DNA from: JAXMAF01 sp046350555
Lineage (GTDB): Bacteria; Planctomycetota; Phycisphaerae; Phycisphaerales; SM1A02
Assembly: GCA_046350555.1 (NCBI GenBank)
Contig: JAXMAF010000005.1
Span: 186,001 to 250,000, forward strand
Length of the DNA stretch: 64,000 nt
Reading direction: 5' to 3'
The notes beneath the pieces are model-generated. The model had not been told where the DNA came from, made no database searches, and saw only the letters and a list, made by a program, of their open reading frames with translations. Position numbers and translations under genes: made by a program. Every line of letters starts with the position of its first letter. The stretch's first letter is position 1. This document shows positions 34,004 through 43,406 of this stretch, in pieces.

Positions 34004-35098
34004 TCAGCCGCCCAGCACGCTCGCCGCGAGGTCGCGCGTCGAGAGGCCCTTCATGATCATCGCCACGGCCTCGGGATTCGTGGCCATGCGCAGCGCCTCG
34101 GTGCCGCTGATCATCTCGGCCTGCCAGAGCCGCGCCAGGTGCTGGTCGAAGAGCTGCATGCCCGCGTCGCCGTTGGCGATCGCCTGCGGCAGGAGCTTCG
34201 GCGTGCCTTCGCGGATCATCTTCCGCGTCACGGGCGTGCTGCGCATGATCTCGACGATCGGGATGCGGTCCTTGCCGTTGATCGTCTTGGCCAGGCGCTG
34301 GCTGACCACCGCCTCGATGTTCCCCGCGAGCTGCGTGAGCAGGAGCTCGCGCTCGTCGGGCGGGAAGAGGGCGATGATCCGCTGCACCGTCTGCGACGCG
34401 TTGGTGGTGTGCATCGTCGAGAAGACGGTGTGTCCGGTGTCCGCCGCCTGGAGCGCCGTGCGCATCGTCTCCGAGTCGCGCAGCTCGCCGACGAGGATCA
34501 CGTCCGGATCCTGCCGCAGCGCCACGCGCAGGGCCGCGAGGAACGATGGCGTGTCGGTGCCGAGCTCGCGCTGGGCGATCAGCGACTTCTTCGACGTGTG
34601 CACGAACTCGATCGGATCCTCGATCGTGATGATGCGGTGGCCGCGGCTCTCGTTGATGTGGTCGATCATCGCCGACAGCGTCGTGCTCTTGCCGCTGCCG
34701 GTCGTGCCGGTGAGGAGCACGAGCCCGCGCGGCGTCTGGGCGATCTCCTCGATCACCGATGGCAGGTTGAGGTCCTCGAAGCGCGGGATCGTGACCGGAA
34801 TGAGGCGGATCGCGAGCGCAAGCTGGCGCTGCTGGTAGAACGCGTTCACGCGGAAGCGCGAGCGACCGGGCATCTCGAAGCTGAAGTCGGCGCTCCGCTG
34901 CTCGTCGAGGCGGACCTGCGCGTCCTCCGGCGCGATCTGCCGCACGACATCGCGCACCCAGTCGTCGGTGAGCACGGTCATGTCCTTCATGGGCGTCAGC
35001 TCGCCCGCCATGCGCACCATCGGCGGACGGCCGACCTGGAGGTGAAGGTCGCCGACCTTGAGGTCGACCGTGGCGGAGATCAGCGAGGCGAGGTCCAT
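34004..35098 (-). CDS. pilT: Twitching-motility ATPase PilT
   Basis: The product is 364 aa from ATG 35098, with GGAG about 10 bp upstream. The N-terminal PAS-like half (SDxHLQVGRPP in related proteins) reads DLHLQVGRPPMVRMAGELTP. The Walker A is LLTGTTGSGKSTTLSAMID. The Asp box/Walker B is RQDPDVILVGELRDSETM. The His box is DTGHTVFSTMHTTNA. The C-terminal half contains VVSQRLAKTINGKDRIPIVEIM. PilT powers retraction of type IV pili. No pilin or pilB/pilC gene is nearby. The membrane-protein gene upstream is 31 bp away on the same strand and may be co-transcribed. Confidence 0.92.
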   Translation of the reverse strand: MDLASLISATVDLKVGDLHLQVGRPPMVRMAGELTPMKDMTVLTDDWVRDVVRQIAPEDAQVRLDEQRSADFSFEMPGRSRFRVNAFYQQRQLALAIRLIPVTIPRFEDLNLPSVIEEIAQTPRGLVLLTGTTGSGKSTTLSAMIDHINESRGHRIITIEDPIEFVHTSKKSLIAQRELGTDTPSFLAALRVALRQDPDVILVGELRDSETMRTALQAADTGHTVFSTMHTTNASQTVQRIIALFPPDERELLLTQLAGNIEAVVSQRLAKTINGKDRIPIVEIMRSTPVTRKMIREGTPKLLPQAIANGDAGMQLFDQHLARLWQAEMISGTEALRMATNPEAVAMIMKGLSTRDLAASVLGG

Positions 35099-35129
35099 GA
35101 ACGGGCTCCGGGGAGGATGGAACCGGGCA

Positions 35130-37370
35130 TCATCCTCCGGGTGCCGGCGAATTGCCAGCGCCGACCGGGCGCGCCGCGCCATCCTCGCCTTCGGCCCCCT
35201 TCACGCCCACGAGCCGTTCGATCGCTCCGAGCCAGGGCGAGAAGCCCAGTCGCTCGACGCCGCAGGCGATGCGCTCGGCGCGTCGATCGCGGAACGAAGG
35301 CGATGCCACGAGGATCCCGCAAGGCATTCCCGAATCGGCGTCCATTCGAACGTACTGCACGAGCAACCGGCCGCCGGGCGGCGCGTCGTCGCGGGGCTGC
35401 GCATCATCGCCATGAGACCCCGCGGCGAGGCGATCGACATCGGTCGAGAGGCCCCAGGCGGCAAGCTCGTGTCGGAATCCGGCCGGGGTCAGCCGCGCCG
35501 GACCGAACCATGCGAACCGTGGATGCGCCTCGATCACGACCGCGGGAAGCGTCGCCGGATCCGGCAGCACGATCGTGCCGATTCGACCAGGCGGCGCGCC
35601 GTCGCCCTGCACGTACATCCGCACCTGCGCGGGGATGTGGGCGCGCTCGCCCGACTCGCGGCGCAGCGCGGCCAGCGACGCGGTGCCGACCAGGATCGCC
35701 GCGAGGCCGGCGAGGAGCGCCGCGGGCGCAATCTCCGGGCGGGTTCGGTTCCTGCCTCGCGGGCCTCGCGGGCTCGACGGGTTCGTCCCCTGCGCGAGCG
35801 GCCGCGCCGGCGAGAGAAACGCCGTGGCGGCGATGGCAAGCAGCGGCATCACCGGTGCCACCACGCGCCATCCGCCGTCGAGCCAGAGCAGCGGCATCGA
35901 CGCGAGCACGCCGAGCACGCCAAGGGCGAGCGTCGCGCCGACGCGAGGCTCGCGGCGCACGAGGAGCGCCACGCCGAGCGCGCCGAGCGCGCCCCAGAGC
36001 GCATGCGCAACGATCGGCGGCAGGGCGAGTCGGTCGGCGAAGTGCGTCGACAACCCGGGACCCCACGCGCCGAGGAAGCCGAGCAGGTTGCGCTCGAGGG
36101 AGCCCACGAAGACCTCCGGGTGTTCGCGCAGGCGGCGCATGCCTTCCTCGACCGCGATCGACGCATGCTCGGCCTCGGTCGCGCCGGGTTGTCGATCGAT
36201 CGCGAGCGTCAGGGCGTCCGTCCACGTCGAGCCGCCCGCGAGCCCGCAGAAGACATAGGCGAAGTTGCTGTTGCGTGCGCCGCTGCCGTCGGTGGTGAGC
36301 GTGAAGACCGCCGCGTCCACTCCGAACGCCGCGGCCATCGCCACCGCGCAGAGCGAGAGCATCGCCAGCGCGCGCCGCGCCGACCGCCGCTCGTTCCACG
36401 CCACGGCCAGCAGCATCGCGGGCAGGACGAGGAAGACGCCGCCGCGCGCCGCGAGTCCAAGGGCGAGGCCGAACGATCCACCCGCGGTCGCACCGAGGCG
36501 ACGTTCGCGAACGCCCGGAACGAGGAGCGCCATGCCCAGCGCCCCCAGCGCAAGCCCGAGCGTCTCGCTCATCGGCAGCGCGACGAAGTGCTGTGCGTAG
36601 CCGATCAGGATCGCGGCCGTGGCGACCCCCGTCCACGCGCCGATGGCGCGTCCCGCGGCCCGCGCCGCGAGGAAGATCGATGCCGCCATGAGCAGGACGT
36701 TGCACACCGCGAGCCCCTGCGGCCGCCCGTCGACGAGCGCGCCTTCGCAGGCGAGGAGCGTCGGCAGGAGCGGACGCCGCGCACCGAAGTAGGGGAGCTC
36801 GCCATGCCAGCGCAGCCACTGGCTCGACGCCCATCCGTAGAGCGCATCGGACGTGAGGAACCGTCCCTGCATCAGGGAGAAGTTGTGCACGCCGGACCAC
36901 TCATGGCTCGGCGCGCGGAGTGGAGACCACGCGCGGAGCAGCGACAGGAGCATCACGGCGCCGATCCAGATCACCCCGGCGCCCCGTGAGAGGCGTCCAA
37001 TGGCCACGAGCGCGACGCGCCGAAGGCGTTCGACGCCGAGCGCCGCGGACCGCACGAGCGACGCGACGAGGGATCCGCCGGCCACGCGAGGCCACCTGGT
37101 CAATCCCGCGAGCGCGCCGAGTCCGGCGATCGCCAGCATCGCCGGCGGTGCGACGTCGCTCGCCGCCGTCCACGCCTGGAACGTGGCCGGAAGGAACCAC
37201 GCCGCCCCGAGCAGCACCAGTGGCGCCGCGACGGAGATCCTCGCGAGAGCCTTCGCCAACGCGCGGCCGCGCACATTGCGTGCGAGCCAGGCCATTGGCA
37301 CGAGCAGCAGCAGCGCCGCAACCGCGATCAACCACGGCGCGACACGGCTCGCCAGCTCGACCGCCCGCAC
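35130..37370 (-). CDS. Polytopic membrane protein, possible glycosyltransferase-39/PMT-like
   Basis: The frame encodes about 750 aa with at least ten hydrophobic segments (for example PWLIAVAALLLLVPMAWLA, WIGAVMLLSLLRAW and LPAMLLAVAW). The loop after the fourth segment (HEWSGVHNFSLMQGRFLTSD) and the repeated small TM helices are typical of GT-C fold glycosyltransferases, but no definite catalytic motif is identified. A hydrophilic C-terminal domain of about 190 residues follows. The start is uncertain: the frame is open to 37520, but coding signals fade before about 37380. GTG 37370 is suggested. The N-terminus overlaps a frame of the neighbouring gene. Confidence 0.6.
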   Translation of the reverse strand: MRAVELASRVAPWLIAVAALLLLVPMAWLARNVRGRALAKALARISVAAPLVLLGAAWFLPATFQAWTAASDVAPPAMLAIAGLGALAGLTRWPRVAGGSLVASLVRSAALGVERLRRVALVAIGRLSRGAGVIWIGAVMLLSLLRAWSPLRAPSHEWSGVHNFSLMQGRFLTSDALYGWASSQWLRWHGELPYFGARRPLLPTLLACEGALVDGRPQGLAVCNVLLMAASIFLAARAAGRAIGAWTGVATAAILIGYAQHFVALPMSETLGLALGALGMALLVPGVRERRLGATAGGSFGLALGLAARGGVFLVLPAMLLAVAWNERRSARRALAMLSLCAVAMAAAFGVDAAVFTLTTDGSGARNSNFAYVFCGLAGGSTWTDALTLAIDRQPGATEAEHASIAVEEGMRRLREHPEVFVGSLERNLLGFLGAWGPGLSTHFADRLALPPIVAHALWGALGALGVALLVRREPRVGATLALGVLGVLASMPLLWLDGGWRVVAPVMPLLAIAATAFLSPARPLAQGTNPSSPRGPRGRNRTRPEIAPAALLAGLAAILVGTASLAALRRESGERAHIPAQVRMYVQGDGAPPGRIGTIVLPDPATLPAVVIEAHPRFAWFGPARLTPAGFRHELAAWGLSTDVDRLAAGSHGDDAQPRDDAPPGGRLLVQYVRMDADSGMPCGILVASPSFRDRRAERIACGVERLGFSPWLGAIERLVGVKGAEGEDGAARPVGAGNSPAPGG

Positions 37371-37818
37371 GCGCCCATCGAAAGCGGCGGATCGCTGTTT
37401 CCGGATTTTCGGCGAAGATGAGTTCGATCCCCAGAAGGAGGGCGCCCGCCACCAACCGCCGCGATCTCCGCGTGCACGGCATGGCTTCCTTCGAGCGGCT
37501 CGCCTCCCTCGAGCATGCATGTGGCGAGCGTATCGGTCGCCCGCTGTCGTCGGTCGGGCGCCGCCCTGGGCGCTGGAAGCGGAACCCGGCTGCCTCGATC
37601 AGCGGCACCAGCGCGACATGCCACGAATTACCGTCGCCACGGACGATCGTCTCGACCGGAATGACCACGACCCGCGACGGCGCCAGCACCGCCATCGTCA
37701 CGATCGCGGCGCCCAGCAACGCCACGAGGCCCGCAATGGCCGCCCCCAGCATCGACGCCCACCCGACACGGCGGCGCGGCCGCGCGGCACCGCGTCTCGT
37801 TCGCACTCCGCGCGACAT
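37328..37818 (-). pseudogene. Small membrane-anchored protein gene with a probable frameshift
   Basis: From ATG 37818 one frame reads a basic N-terminus, a membrane segment (WASMLGAAIAGLVALLGAAI), then VVVIPVETIVRGDGNSWHVA and LVPLIEAAGFRFQRPGR with strong third-position G/C. After about 37555 the same frame loses its protein-like character, while another frame takes over with RATDTLATCMLEGGEPLEGS and HAVHAEIAAVGG, ending at 37328. One indel would join them into a single protein of about 160 aa. Its end overlaps the start of the next gene. The function is unknown. Confidence 0.35.
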
Positions 37819-37918
37819 GCCGCGAGTGTACAGGGTGCCGCGCGGTCGACGGAAGGGCCGGTCGCCTCTCGTTGGTCGGCCGGCCTGTTTCGTCTTCTCG
37901 TCCGTGGTCATCGGTCAT

Positions 37919-38430
37919 GGCCGTCGGTCATGGCCATGCACGCAGATCGTCGTGGCGACAGATCGTTGGTTACTGGTTGCTGGTTACTGGTTGCTGGTTG
38001 CTGGTTACTGGTTACTGATGCCTGATTTATGGCAATGCATGCAGATCGTCGTGGCCACAGATCGTCCTGGCCATGCATGCATGAGCAACTCGTCGTCAAG
38101 CCCCGGGACGGAGACAGGCAGAAAGCTCGGCCTTGGTCACGCACGTCCAGGGTCGAACGCGGCTTCGGCCACGAACGCGGCCTCGGCGATGCACGTCCAG
38201 GCTTGAACACGGGTTCGGCCACGCACGCCCAGTGAACGTGGGTTCGGCCACGCACGCCCACGGTCGAACGTGCGTGACCGAAGCTCCACTCGTGCGACGC
38301 GGTCGCGCACGTTCACGGTCGAACGTGCGTGACCAGAGCTCCGTGCGTGACCGAAGCTCCGTGCGTGCCCGAAGCTCCGTGCGTGACCGGAGCTCCGCGC
38401 GTGATCGGAGCTCAGTGCGTGACCCGAACT
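37919..38430. repeat. Cluster of short tandem repeats (heptamers and 18-mers)
   Basis: CATGCACGCAGATCGTCGTG and CATGCATGCAGATCGTCGTG flank a heptamer array (TTACTGG/TTGCTGG) at 37965-38018. From about 38110 the sequence consists of variants of GGTTCGGCCACGCACG and GGTCGAACGTGCGTGACC. At 38337-38430 it resolves into 18-bp units (AGCTCCGTGCGTGACCGA and variants). The open frames across it are low-complexity artefacts. It fills the gap between the small membrane-protein gene and a dockerin gene. Confidence 0.85.
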
Positions 38431-38473
38431 CCTTTGACACGCAAACTCCGCGTGTGCGCCGCGTCCCGCCGTG

Positions 38474-39304
38474 CTACGCCGGCGGGGCGGCGGCCTTCGG
38501 GCAGCCCCACCCGGCGAGCAGCAGCCCGAGGTCGGCGCTGTCCACGGTCCCGTCGCCGTTCAGGTCGGCCACGCTGTCGGTGGATCCCCACTCGGAGAGC
38601 AGGAAGCCCATGTCGGCGCCATCGACGACGCCGTCGCCGTTGAGGTCCTCGGGGCCGAGCAGGTCGTTGCGCAGCAGGTCGATCGTGATGCTGAAGCTCG
38701 CACCTCCGCTGGTCGGCTCTATGAAGTTGATGAACGCGTTGCAGGTCGCGTGGATCGTCACCGTGTGGGGTCCTGCGCCAAGGGTGGCCTGCATGGCCCA
38801 CGCACTTCCGGGGGGACACACACCGTCAAGGCACATGGAGGCGTCGGCATCCACGCCGCCGTACAGACTGCCAGAGTCGGACGACTCCCACTGCGCCGAG
38901 AGCGTCATGCAAGCATCGTGGAGCAGCTCGAACGTCAGGCTGAAGGAGGACTCGGCGACCCAATCGGCGTAGTAGGGGGAATGAAGGTCCGCGAAGCTGT
39001 TGCCCGTGGCGGTGATGTGCGTGTGGGCACCGAGAGTGACCGTCGACGCCTGGAACGCGCCGAGTTGGATGCCGTCGAATGGTGGGACGTAGCCAATTTG
39101 AGCATTGAAGTCCGGACACGTCGCTGGAACGACGTCGCTGTACGCGGGGCCGTAGTCGTGGACGATCGCGATCTTGCGATCGTCGGACAGGATTCGGAAG
39201 AATCCATCGCCGCTGCATCCGAGCTGCCAGGCCTGACACACGCACTCTGCATCCCATGCCACTTGGCAGCAGGACGGCAGGAGCCCACAGACCCGTTGCT
39301 GCAC
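38474..39304 (-). pseudogene. C-terminal part of a dockerin-type protein, separated by frameshift from upstream sequence
   Basis: The frame (276 codons, nominal GTG start 39304) has no signal peptide. It starts inside a Cys-rich module: VCGLLPSCCQVAWDAECVC. The expected preceding residues (GCDDAGCSN) are found in another frame just upstream, so one base appears to be missing near 39295. The rest is a beta-sandwich-like region (IAIVHDYGPAYSDVVPATC) and two dockerin-like repeats (DLNGDGVVDGADMGFLLSEWG and DLNGDGTVDSADLGLLLAGWG). It may be the C-terminal part of the RCC1-repeat gene, from which it is separated by a stop and this frameshift. Confidence 0.6.
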
Positions 39305-39342
39305 CCGGCGTCGTCGCAGCCCGCCGCGGCGTGCGCTTGAAG

Positions 39343-41487
39343 TTACGGGCAGCCGCCTGTCTGGGCGACTGTGAGAAGACCGGAGCCGGACCCGAAGTAG
39401 CCACCGACGCGGATGAGGTAGGTCTCATCGCAGACAGTCGCGAACGTCATGGTGGAGGTCTTCCCGCAACCAGGACTGTCGTCGTTGCAGCCAAGAATGA
39501 TCAGATCGCCGCACGCGCCGCCGTACGCAGCGAGACGCGTGTCGAAGTTGGCCTGATTGCAGGTCGAGACCGTGCAGGTCCCCGTCCCCGTGGCCTTGTA
39601 GGCGAACCAGGCGTCGTGCACGAAGGCAAGGCCGTCACCTTCGTTGCACGACGCATCGAGCGGAAGCGGGCTGGTGGTCGCGACCAAGGTCGAGAACGGC
39701 GTGACACCCGTTGAGATCGGCGCGGCGCCGGAGCATTCGTCGTTGAGGAGAAGAAGGGCCTTGAGCGCGACCGTGTGGCCGCCGCCTCCGTCGATCTGAG
39801 CCACCGGCCCAAGGTTCGCCGGGACGTTGCACTGTCCGGCGTCGTTCGCCCCCCAGCAAGCGACGGTGCCGTCGGCCTTGAGCGCGACGGTGTGGAACCA
39901 GCCCGCCGCGACTTGGGTCACCGGTCCGAGGTTCGCGGGGACGTTGCACTGACCGTGCTCGTTCGACCCCCAGCACGCGACGGTCCCGTCGGTCTTCAGC
40001 GCGACGGTGTGGAGTCCACCTCCGGCGACCTGGATCACCGGCCCGAGGTTTGCCGGGACGTTGCATTGGCCGATGACGTTCTGTCCCCAGCACGCGATGG
40101 TGCCGTCGGCCTTGAGCGCGAGCGTGTGGTTCGCGCCTGCGGCGACCTGGATCACCGGCCCGAGATCCGCCGGGACATCGCACTGGCCGTCCTCGTTCCA
40201 CCCCCAGCAGACGACGGTGCCATCGGCCGTGAGTGCGGCCGTGTGGTATCCGCCCCCGGCCACTTGGGTCACCATCGCGAGGTTCGCGGGGATGTTGCAC
40301 TGGCCATAGCTGTTGTCCCCCCAGCACGCCACGGTGCCGTCGGCCTTTATCGCAACGGTGTGGCGGGCGGCTGCGACAACCTGGACCACTGTCCCGAGCT
40401 TCGCGGGGACGTTGCATTGCCCATAGCCGTTGTACCCCCAGCACGCAATGGTGCCATCGGCGTTGAGCGCGACGGTGTGTTCGAAGCCTGCGGAAACCTC
40501 GGTCACCGGCCCGAGACCGGCGGGAACGTTGCACTGTCCGTCGTCGTTCAATCCCCAGCACGTCACGGTGCCATCGGACTTGACCGCGACATTGTGGTGG
40601 TAGCCGGCGGCGATCTGGACCACCGACCCGAGGTCTGCCGGGACGTTGCACTGGCCGTCGGTGTCATCTCCCCAGCACGTGACAGTGCCGTCGGCCTTGA
40701 GCGCGTCGGTGTAGTAGTAGCCTGCGGCGATCTGGATGACCGGCCCAAGGTCGGCAGGAACGTCGCATTGGCCCGCGGGATACCCCCAGCACGCGACGGT
40801 TCCGTCGGCCTTTATCGCGACGGTGTGGCCCGGCCCTGCGGCCACCTGGATCACTGGTCCGAGGTCGGCCGGGACGTTGCACTCCCCATTGAGGTTCCAC
40901 CCCCAGCAGACGACGGTGCCGTCGGCCTTGATCGCGGCGTTGTGGTTGGGTCCCGCCGCGACCTGGATGACCGGCCCAAGGTTCGCGGGGACGTTGCATT
41001 GGCCGTAACTGTTCTCCCCCCAACAAGCCACGGTGCCGTCGACCTTGATCGCGACACTGTGGTACTCGCCTCCGTCGACATGGATCACCGTCCCCAGGTT
41101 CGCGGGGATGTTGCACTGGCCGAAGTCGTTGCGCCCCCAACACGCGACCGCGCCGTCGGCCTTGAGCGCGACGGTGTGGTCCTGGCCCGCGGCGACCTGA
41201 GCAACCGGCCCGAGGTTCAAGGGGACATTGCATTCACCGAAGGCGTTGTACCCCCAGCACACGACGGCGCCGTTGGCCCGGAGCGCAACGGTGTGGCGAC
41301 CACCCGCGGCGACTTGGACCACGGGCCCAAGGTCCGTAGGAACGTTGCACTGGCCGGCGCCGTTCCACCCCCAGCAGGCGGGCGCCCCGGCAGCCTGCGG
41401 CTTCGCGTGCGTCGCGCTCGCAACGCATGCGGCGACGAGCACGGCCAGGAACAACATGGTGATCGTCGAGTGTCGGTACCCCGCCAT
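39343..41487 (-). CDS. Secreted RCC1-like beta-propeller protein with 14 repeats
   Basis: The start is ATG 41487, with AGGGAGG 6 bp upstream; the product is 714 aa. The signal peptide is HSTITMLFLAVLVAACVASA. Fourteen units of about 38-39 residues follow: 'CWGxNxxGQCNVPANLGPVxQVAAGxxHTVALKADGTVA'. They match RCC1-type repeats, each with one conserved Trp and two Cys. Fourteen units suggest two seven-bladed propellers. The C-terminal about 130 residues are a PPC/CUB-like module (DAWFAYKATGTGTCTVSTC ... YLIRVGGYFGSGSGLLTV). The final residues are GGCP and then TAA. The dockerin-like tail common to its neighbours is lacking but occurs in the next frame downstream. Confidence 0.85.
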   Translation of the reverse strand: MAGYRHSTITMLFLAVLVAACVASATHAKPQAAGAPACWGWNGAGQCNVPTDLGPVVQVAAGGRHTVALRANGAVVCWGYNAFGECNVPLNLGPVAQVAAGQDHTVALKADGAVACWGRNDFGQCNIPANLGTVIHVDGGEYHSVAIKVDGTVACWGENSYGQCNVPANLGPVIQVAAGPNHNAAIKADGTVVCWGWNLNGECNVPADLGPVIQVAAGPGHTVAIKADGTVACWGYPAGQCDVPADLGPVIQIAAGYYYTDALKADGTVTCWGDDTDGQCNVPADLGSVVQIAAGYHHNVAVKSDGTVTCWGLNDDGQCNVPAGLGPVTEVSAGFEHTVALNADGTIACWGYNGYGQCNVPAKLGTVVQVVAAARHTVAIKADGTVACWGDNSYGQCNIPANLAMVTQVAGGGYHTAALTADGTVVCWGWNEDGQCDVPADLGPVIQVAAGANHTLALKADGTIACWGQNVIGQCNVPANLGPVIQVAGGGLHTVALKTDGTVACWGSNEHGQCNVPANLGPVTQVAAGWFHTVALKADGTVACWGANDAGQCNVPANLGPVAQIDGGGGHTVALKALLLLNDECSGAAPISTGVTPFSTLVATTSPLPLDASCNEGDGLAFVHDAWFAYKATGTGTCTVSTCNQANFDTRLAAYGGACGDLIILGCNDDSPGCGKTSTMTFATVCDETYLIRVGGYFGSGSGLLTVAQTGGCP

Positions 41488-41959
41488 GGCGAACCTCCCT
41501 GTGATGGGCCGCGTGGTGGGCCGCGCCGCGTAGCGACACGGATGCCGCGGGCAACACGCCAGACCTGTTCCATCCTGCCGGCCCACACCGCGGTCGGCTA
41601 TGAGCACATTTCCCTATTTTGCGATTCGGGGTGTGTCGTGTCGGCACGGCGGGTCGGCGTGTCAGAGGGCGCTGACGACAAGGGCCACCTCGTGTACACG
41701 CCCGACGAGTGTCGGCGGGGCGTGTCTGCGTGGTGGGTCTGCACCGCAGACGGCGCCGGCCGTGGGGGGACGGTGGCATGCGGGTTCGAGATGACGCCCA
41801 GGCGCCGGCGTCCCTTGTGGTGCAGCCCTCTGGCCTGCCTGGCAGCCGGGACGGCTGCACCACAAGCCCGGCGGATGCGCGCGGACGGGCTGACATGCAT
41901 GCATTCATGTATGCATGTATGCATGCGTGCACGCGTGTCGCGCCCGCGCGCGTCACCCA
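41488..41959. other. Intergenic region with repeats
   Basis: No gene is supported between the RCC1 gene start and the next dockerin gene. The region includes GTGTCGGCACGGCGGGTCGG-like short repeats at 41636-41720, the CTTGTGGTGCAGCC inverted pair (41814-41866) and an ATGC-rich tract (CATGCATTCATGTATGCATG, 41895-41937). Confidence 0.6.
41814..41866. repeat. CTTGTGGTGCAGCC inverted pair
   Basis: CTTGTGGTGCAGCC (41814-41827) and GGCTGCACCACAAG (41853-41866) are perfect 14-bp inverted repeats, with GGCCTGCCTGGCAGCCGGGA between. Single arms of the same sequence occur at 44945 and 56277. Confidence 0.85.
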
Positions 41960-42640
41960 TCACGTCCAATTCGCGAGCAGCAGTCCAAGATCGGCCGCGT
42001 CGACGACGCCGTTGCCGTCGAGGTCGGCCGCGCCGTCCGGTTGGCCCCAGGCGCCAATCAGGAGTCCGAGGTCGGCGCCGTTGACGAAGCCGTCGCCGTC
42101 GAGGTCGCCCAAGGCCGGCGGTCCCATCACGCCGCTGAACTGGAACGCGCTCACCTTGAGCGTGCCGGAGCTCTCGAGGCCGTCGCCAGTGCGGGCGCCG
42201 AAGCCGAAGGTGTCGCCGGCGTTGACCACAAAGCTCGTCGTGCCACCGAACGGGCCGCCGCCGTTGCAGGCGATCACCGTGAAGAGGTTGTTGATGAAGT
42301 AGCCGCCGTTGTCATAACAGGGCATGTCGAACGACTGGTACGTCCACGTGAAGGTGACCGTGCCTGCGGTCAGCGCGGTCGCCGCGAAGCGCGTGATGCC
42401 CTTCTTCCCGGCGTTGCCGCTCGACATGGTCATGAGCGTCGGCGTGACGCTTCCGGTTCCGAAGATCGGCGACGGACCGAGGATGGGAATGACGGTTCCG
42501 ACCGTCGCCTGCGGTGATGGATACCCATCGGCGAAGTTCCCGAAGGTCCACTGGGCGAGGTTGAAGACGTCGGCCGCGTGCACGGACGCGGCGGTGGAGA
42601 TCGCGGCGATGCTCGCCGCAAGGGTGGAGAGTCGGGTCAT
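41960..42640 (-). CDS. Secreted dockerin-type protein, unknown function
   Basis: From ATG 42640 (AAGGA 8 bp upstream) the product is 226 aa. The signal peptide is MTRLSTLAASIAAISTAASVHA. The body (WTFGNFADGYPSPQATVGTV ... FTWTYQSFDMPCYDNGGYFI) resembles extracellular beta-sandwich domains seen with PEP-CTERM proteins. The C-terminus is a double dockerin-like repeat (DLDGDGFVNGADLGLLIGAWG and DLDGNGVVDAADLGLLLANW). It lies 61 bp after another dockerin gene on the same strand. Confidence 0.8.
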   Translation of the reverse strand: MTRLSTLAASIAAISTAASVHAADVFNLAQWTFGNFADGYPSPQATVGTVIPILGPSPIFGTGSVTPTLMTMSSGNAGKKGITRFAATALTAGTVTFTWTYQSFDMPCYDNGGYFINNLFTVIACNGGGPFGGTTSFVVNAGDTFGFGARTGDGLESSGTLKVSAFQFSGVMGPPALGDLDGDGFVNGADLGLLIGAWGQPDGAADLDGNGVVDAADLGLLLANWT

Positions 42641-42679
42641 GGCAGGTTCCTTGGATGGTTTGCGGGGCGCCGCGCGGGC

Positions 42680-42703
42680 GCGAGAATCAACTGGACGCGC
42701 ATC
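42680..42703 (-). repeat. End fragment of the ~105-bp dispersed element
   Basis: GCGAGAATCAACTGGACGCG followed by CATC matches about 24 bp at one end of the element. Its edge overlaps the stop codon (TCA at 42702-42704 on the plus strand) of the next gene. Confidence 0.7.
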
Positions 42704-43406
42704 AGCCCGTCCAGACCGCCAGCAGCGAGCCGAGGTCGCCGCCGTCGGTGACGCCATCGCCGTTCAGATCGGCGCCGGCCGTGCCCCACGCGCCGAGCAA
42801 CAAGCCGAGGTCCGCGCCGTTGACGACGCCGTCGCCGTTGAGGTCCGCGGTCGGTGGCGGCGCGGGTGTCACGGACATGTTGTCGGCCATGAAGACCGGG
42901 CCCCAGTCTCCACCCGTCGGCGGCGGGGACTGGTAATGCACGACGACGCTGTTGAATCCCTGCGGGAAGGTGCAGCTCAGCGTCGCGGAAGGCCAGGTGC
43001 CGGGCTCGGCGACGGCGGTGTTCGATCCCACCAAGGCGCCGTTCATGTAGGCGGTCACCTTCATCGTGGCGGACGAATCGCAGTCGTACTCCTCGACCGC
43101 ATAGAGAATCGAGAAGTCGGTGATCTTCTTGGAGAAGCCGACGAGCAGGTCGGCCGCGAAGACGCTGCTCGGATAGATGCAGTTGCCGGAGAAGCCGACC
43201 GGCGTGAAGCCGAGGACGCCGGCCTGCTGGATGGAGTATCCCTGTCCGGTCGCCGAGAACGATGCCGTGATCCCGCCGACCGTCAGGGCGATCGGAAGAG
43301 GCGTGTATTGCGGCGCGTTGTTGAAGTCGAACAGGACCGACGTGGCCATCGCAGGCGTGGCGAGGCAGATCGTCGTCAGGAGCGTTGCAGTCAGTGAATG
43401 TCGCAT
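42702..43406 (-). CDS. Secreted dockerin-type protein, unknown function
   Basis: The product is 234 aa, ATG 43406 with GGAGA about 10 bp upstream. The signal peptide is MRHSLTATLLTTICLATPAMA. The body starts TSVLFDFNNAPQYTPLPIAL and continues GITASFSATGQGYSIQQAGV, the pattern of secreted beta-sandwich domains that bind carbohydrate or act as sorting modules. It includes VVVHYQSPPPTGGDWGPVFM before the tail. Two dockerin-like repeats end the protein (DLNGDGVVNGADLGLLLGAWG and DLNGDGVTDGGDLGSLLAVW). The stop codon is at the edge of an element fragment. Confidence 0.8.
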   Translation of the reverse strand: MRHSLTATLLTTICLATPAMATSVLFDFNNAPQYTPLPIALTVGGITASFSATGQGYSIQQAGVLGFTPVGFSGNCIYPSSVFAADLLVGFSKKITDFSILYAVEEYDCDSSATMKVTAYMNGALVGSNTAVAEPGTWPSATLSCTFPQGFNSVVVHYQSPPPTGGDWGPVFMADNMSVTPAPPPTADLNGDGVVNGADLGLLLGAWGTAGADLNGDGVTDGGDLGSLLAVWTG

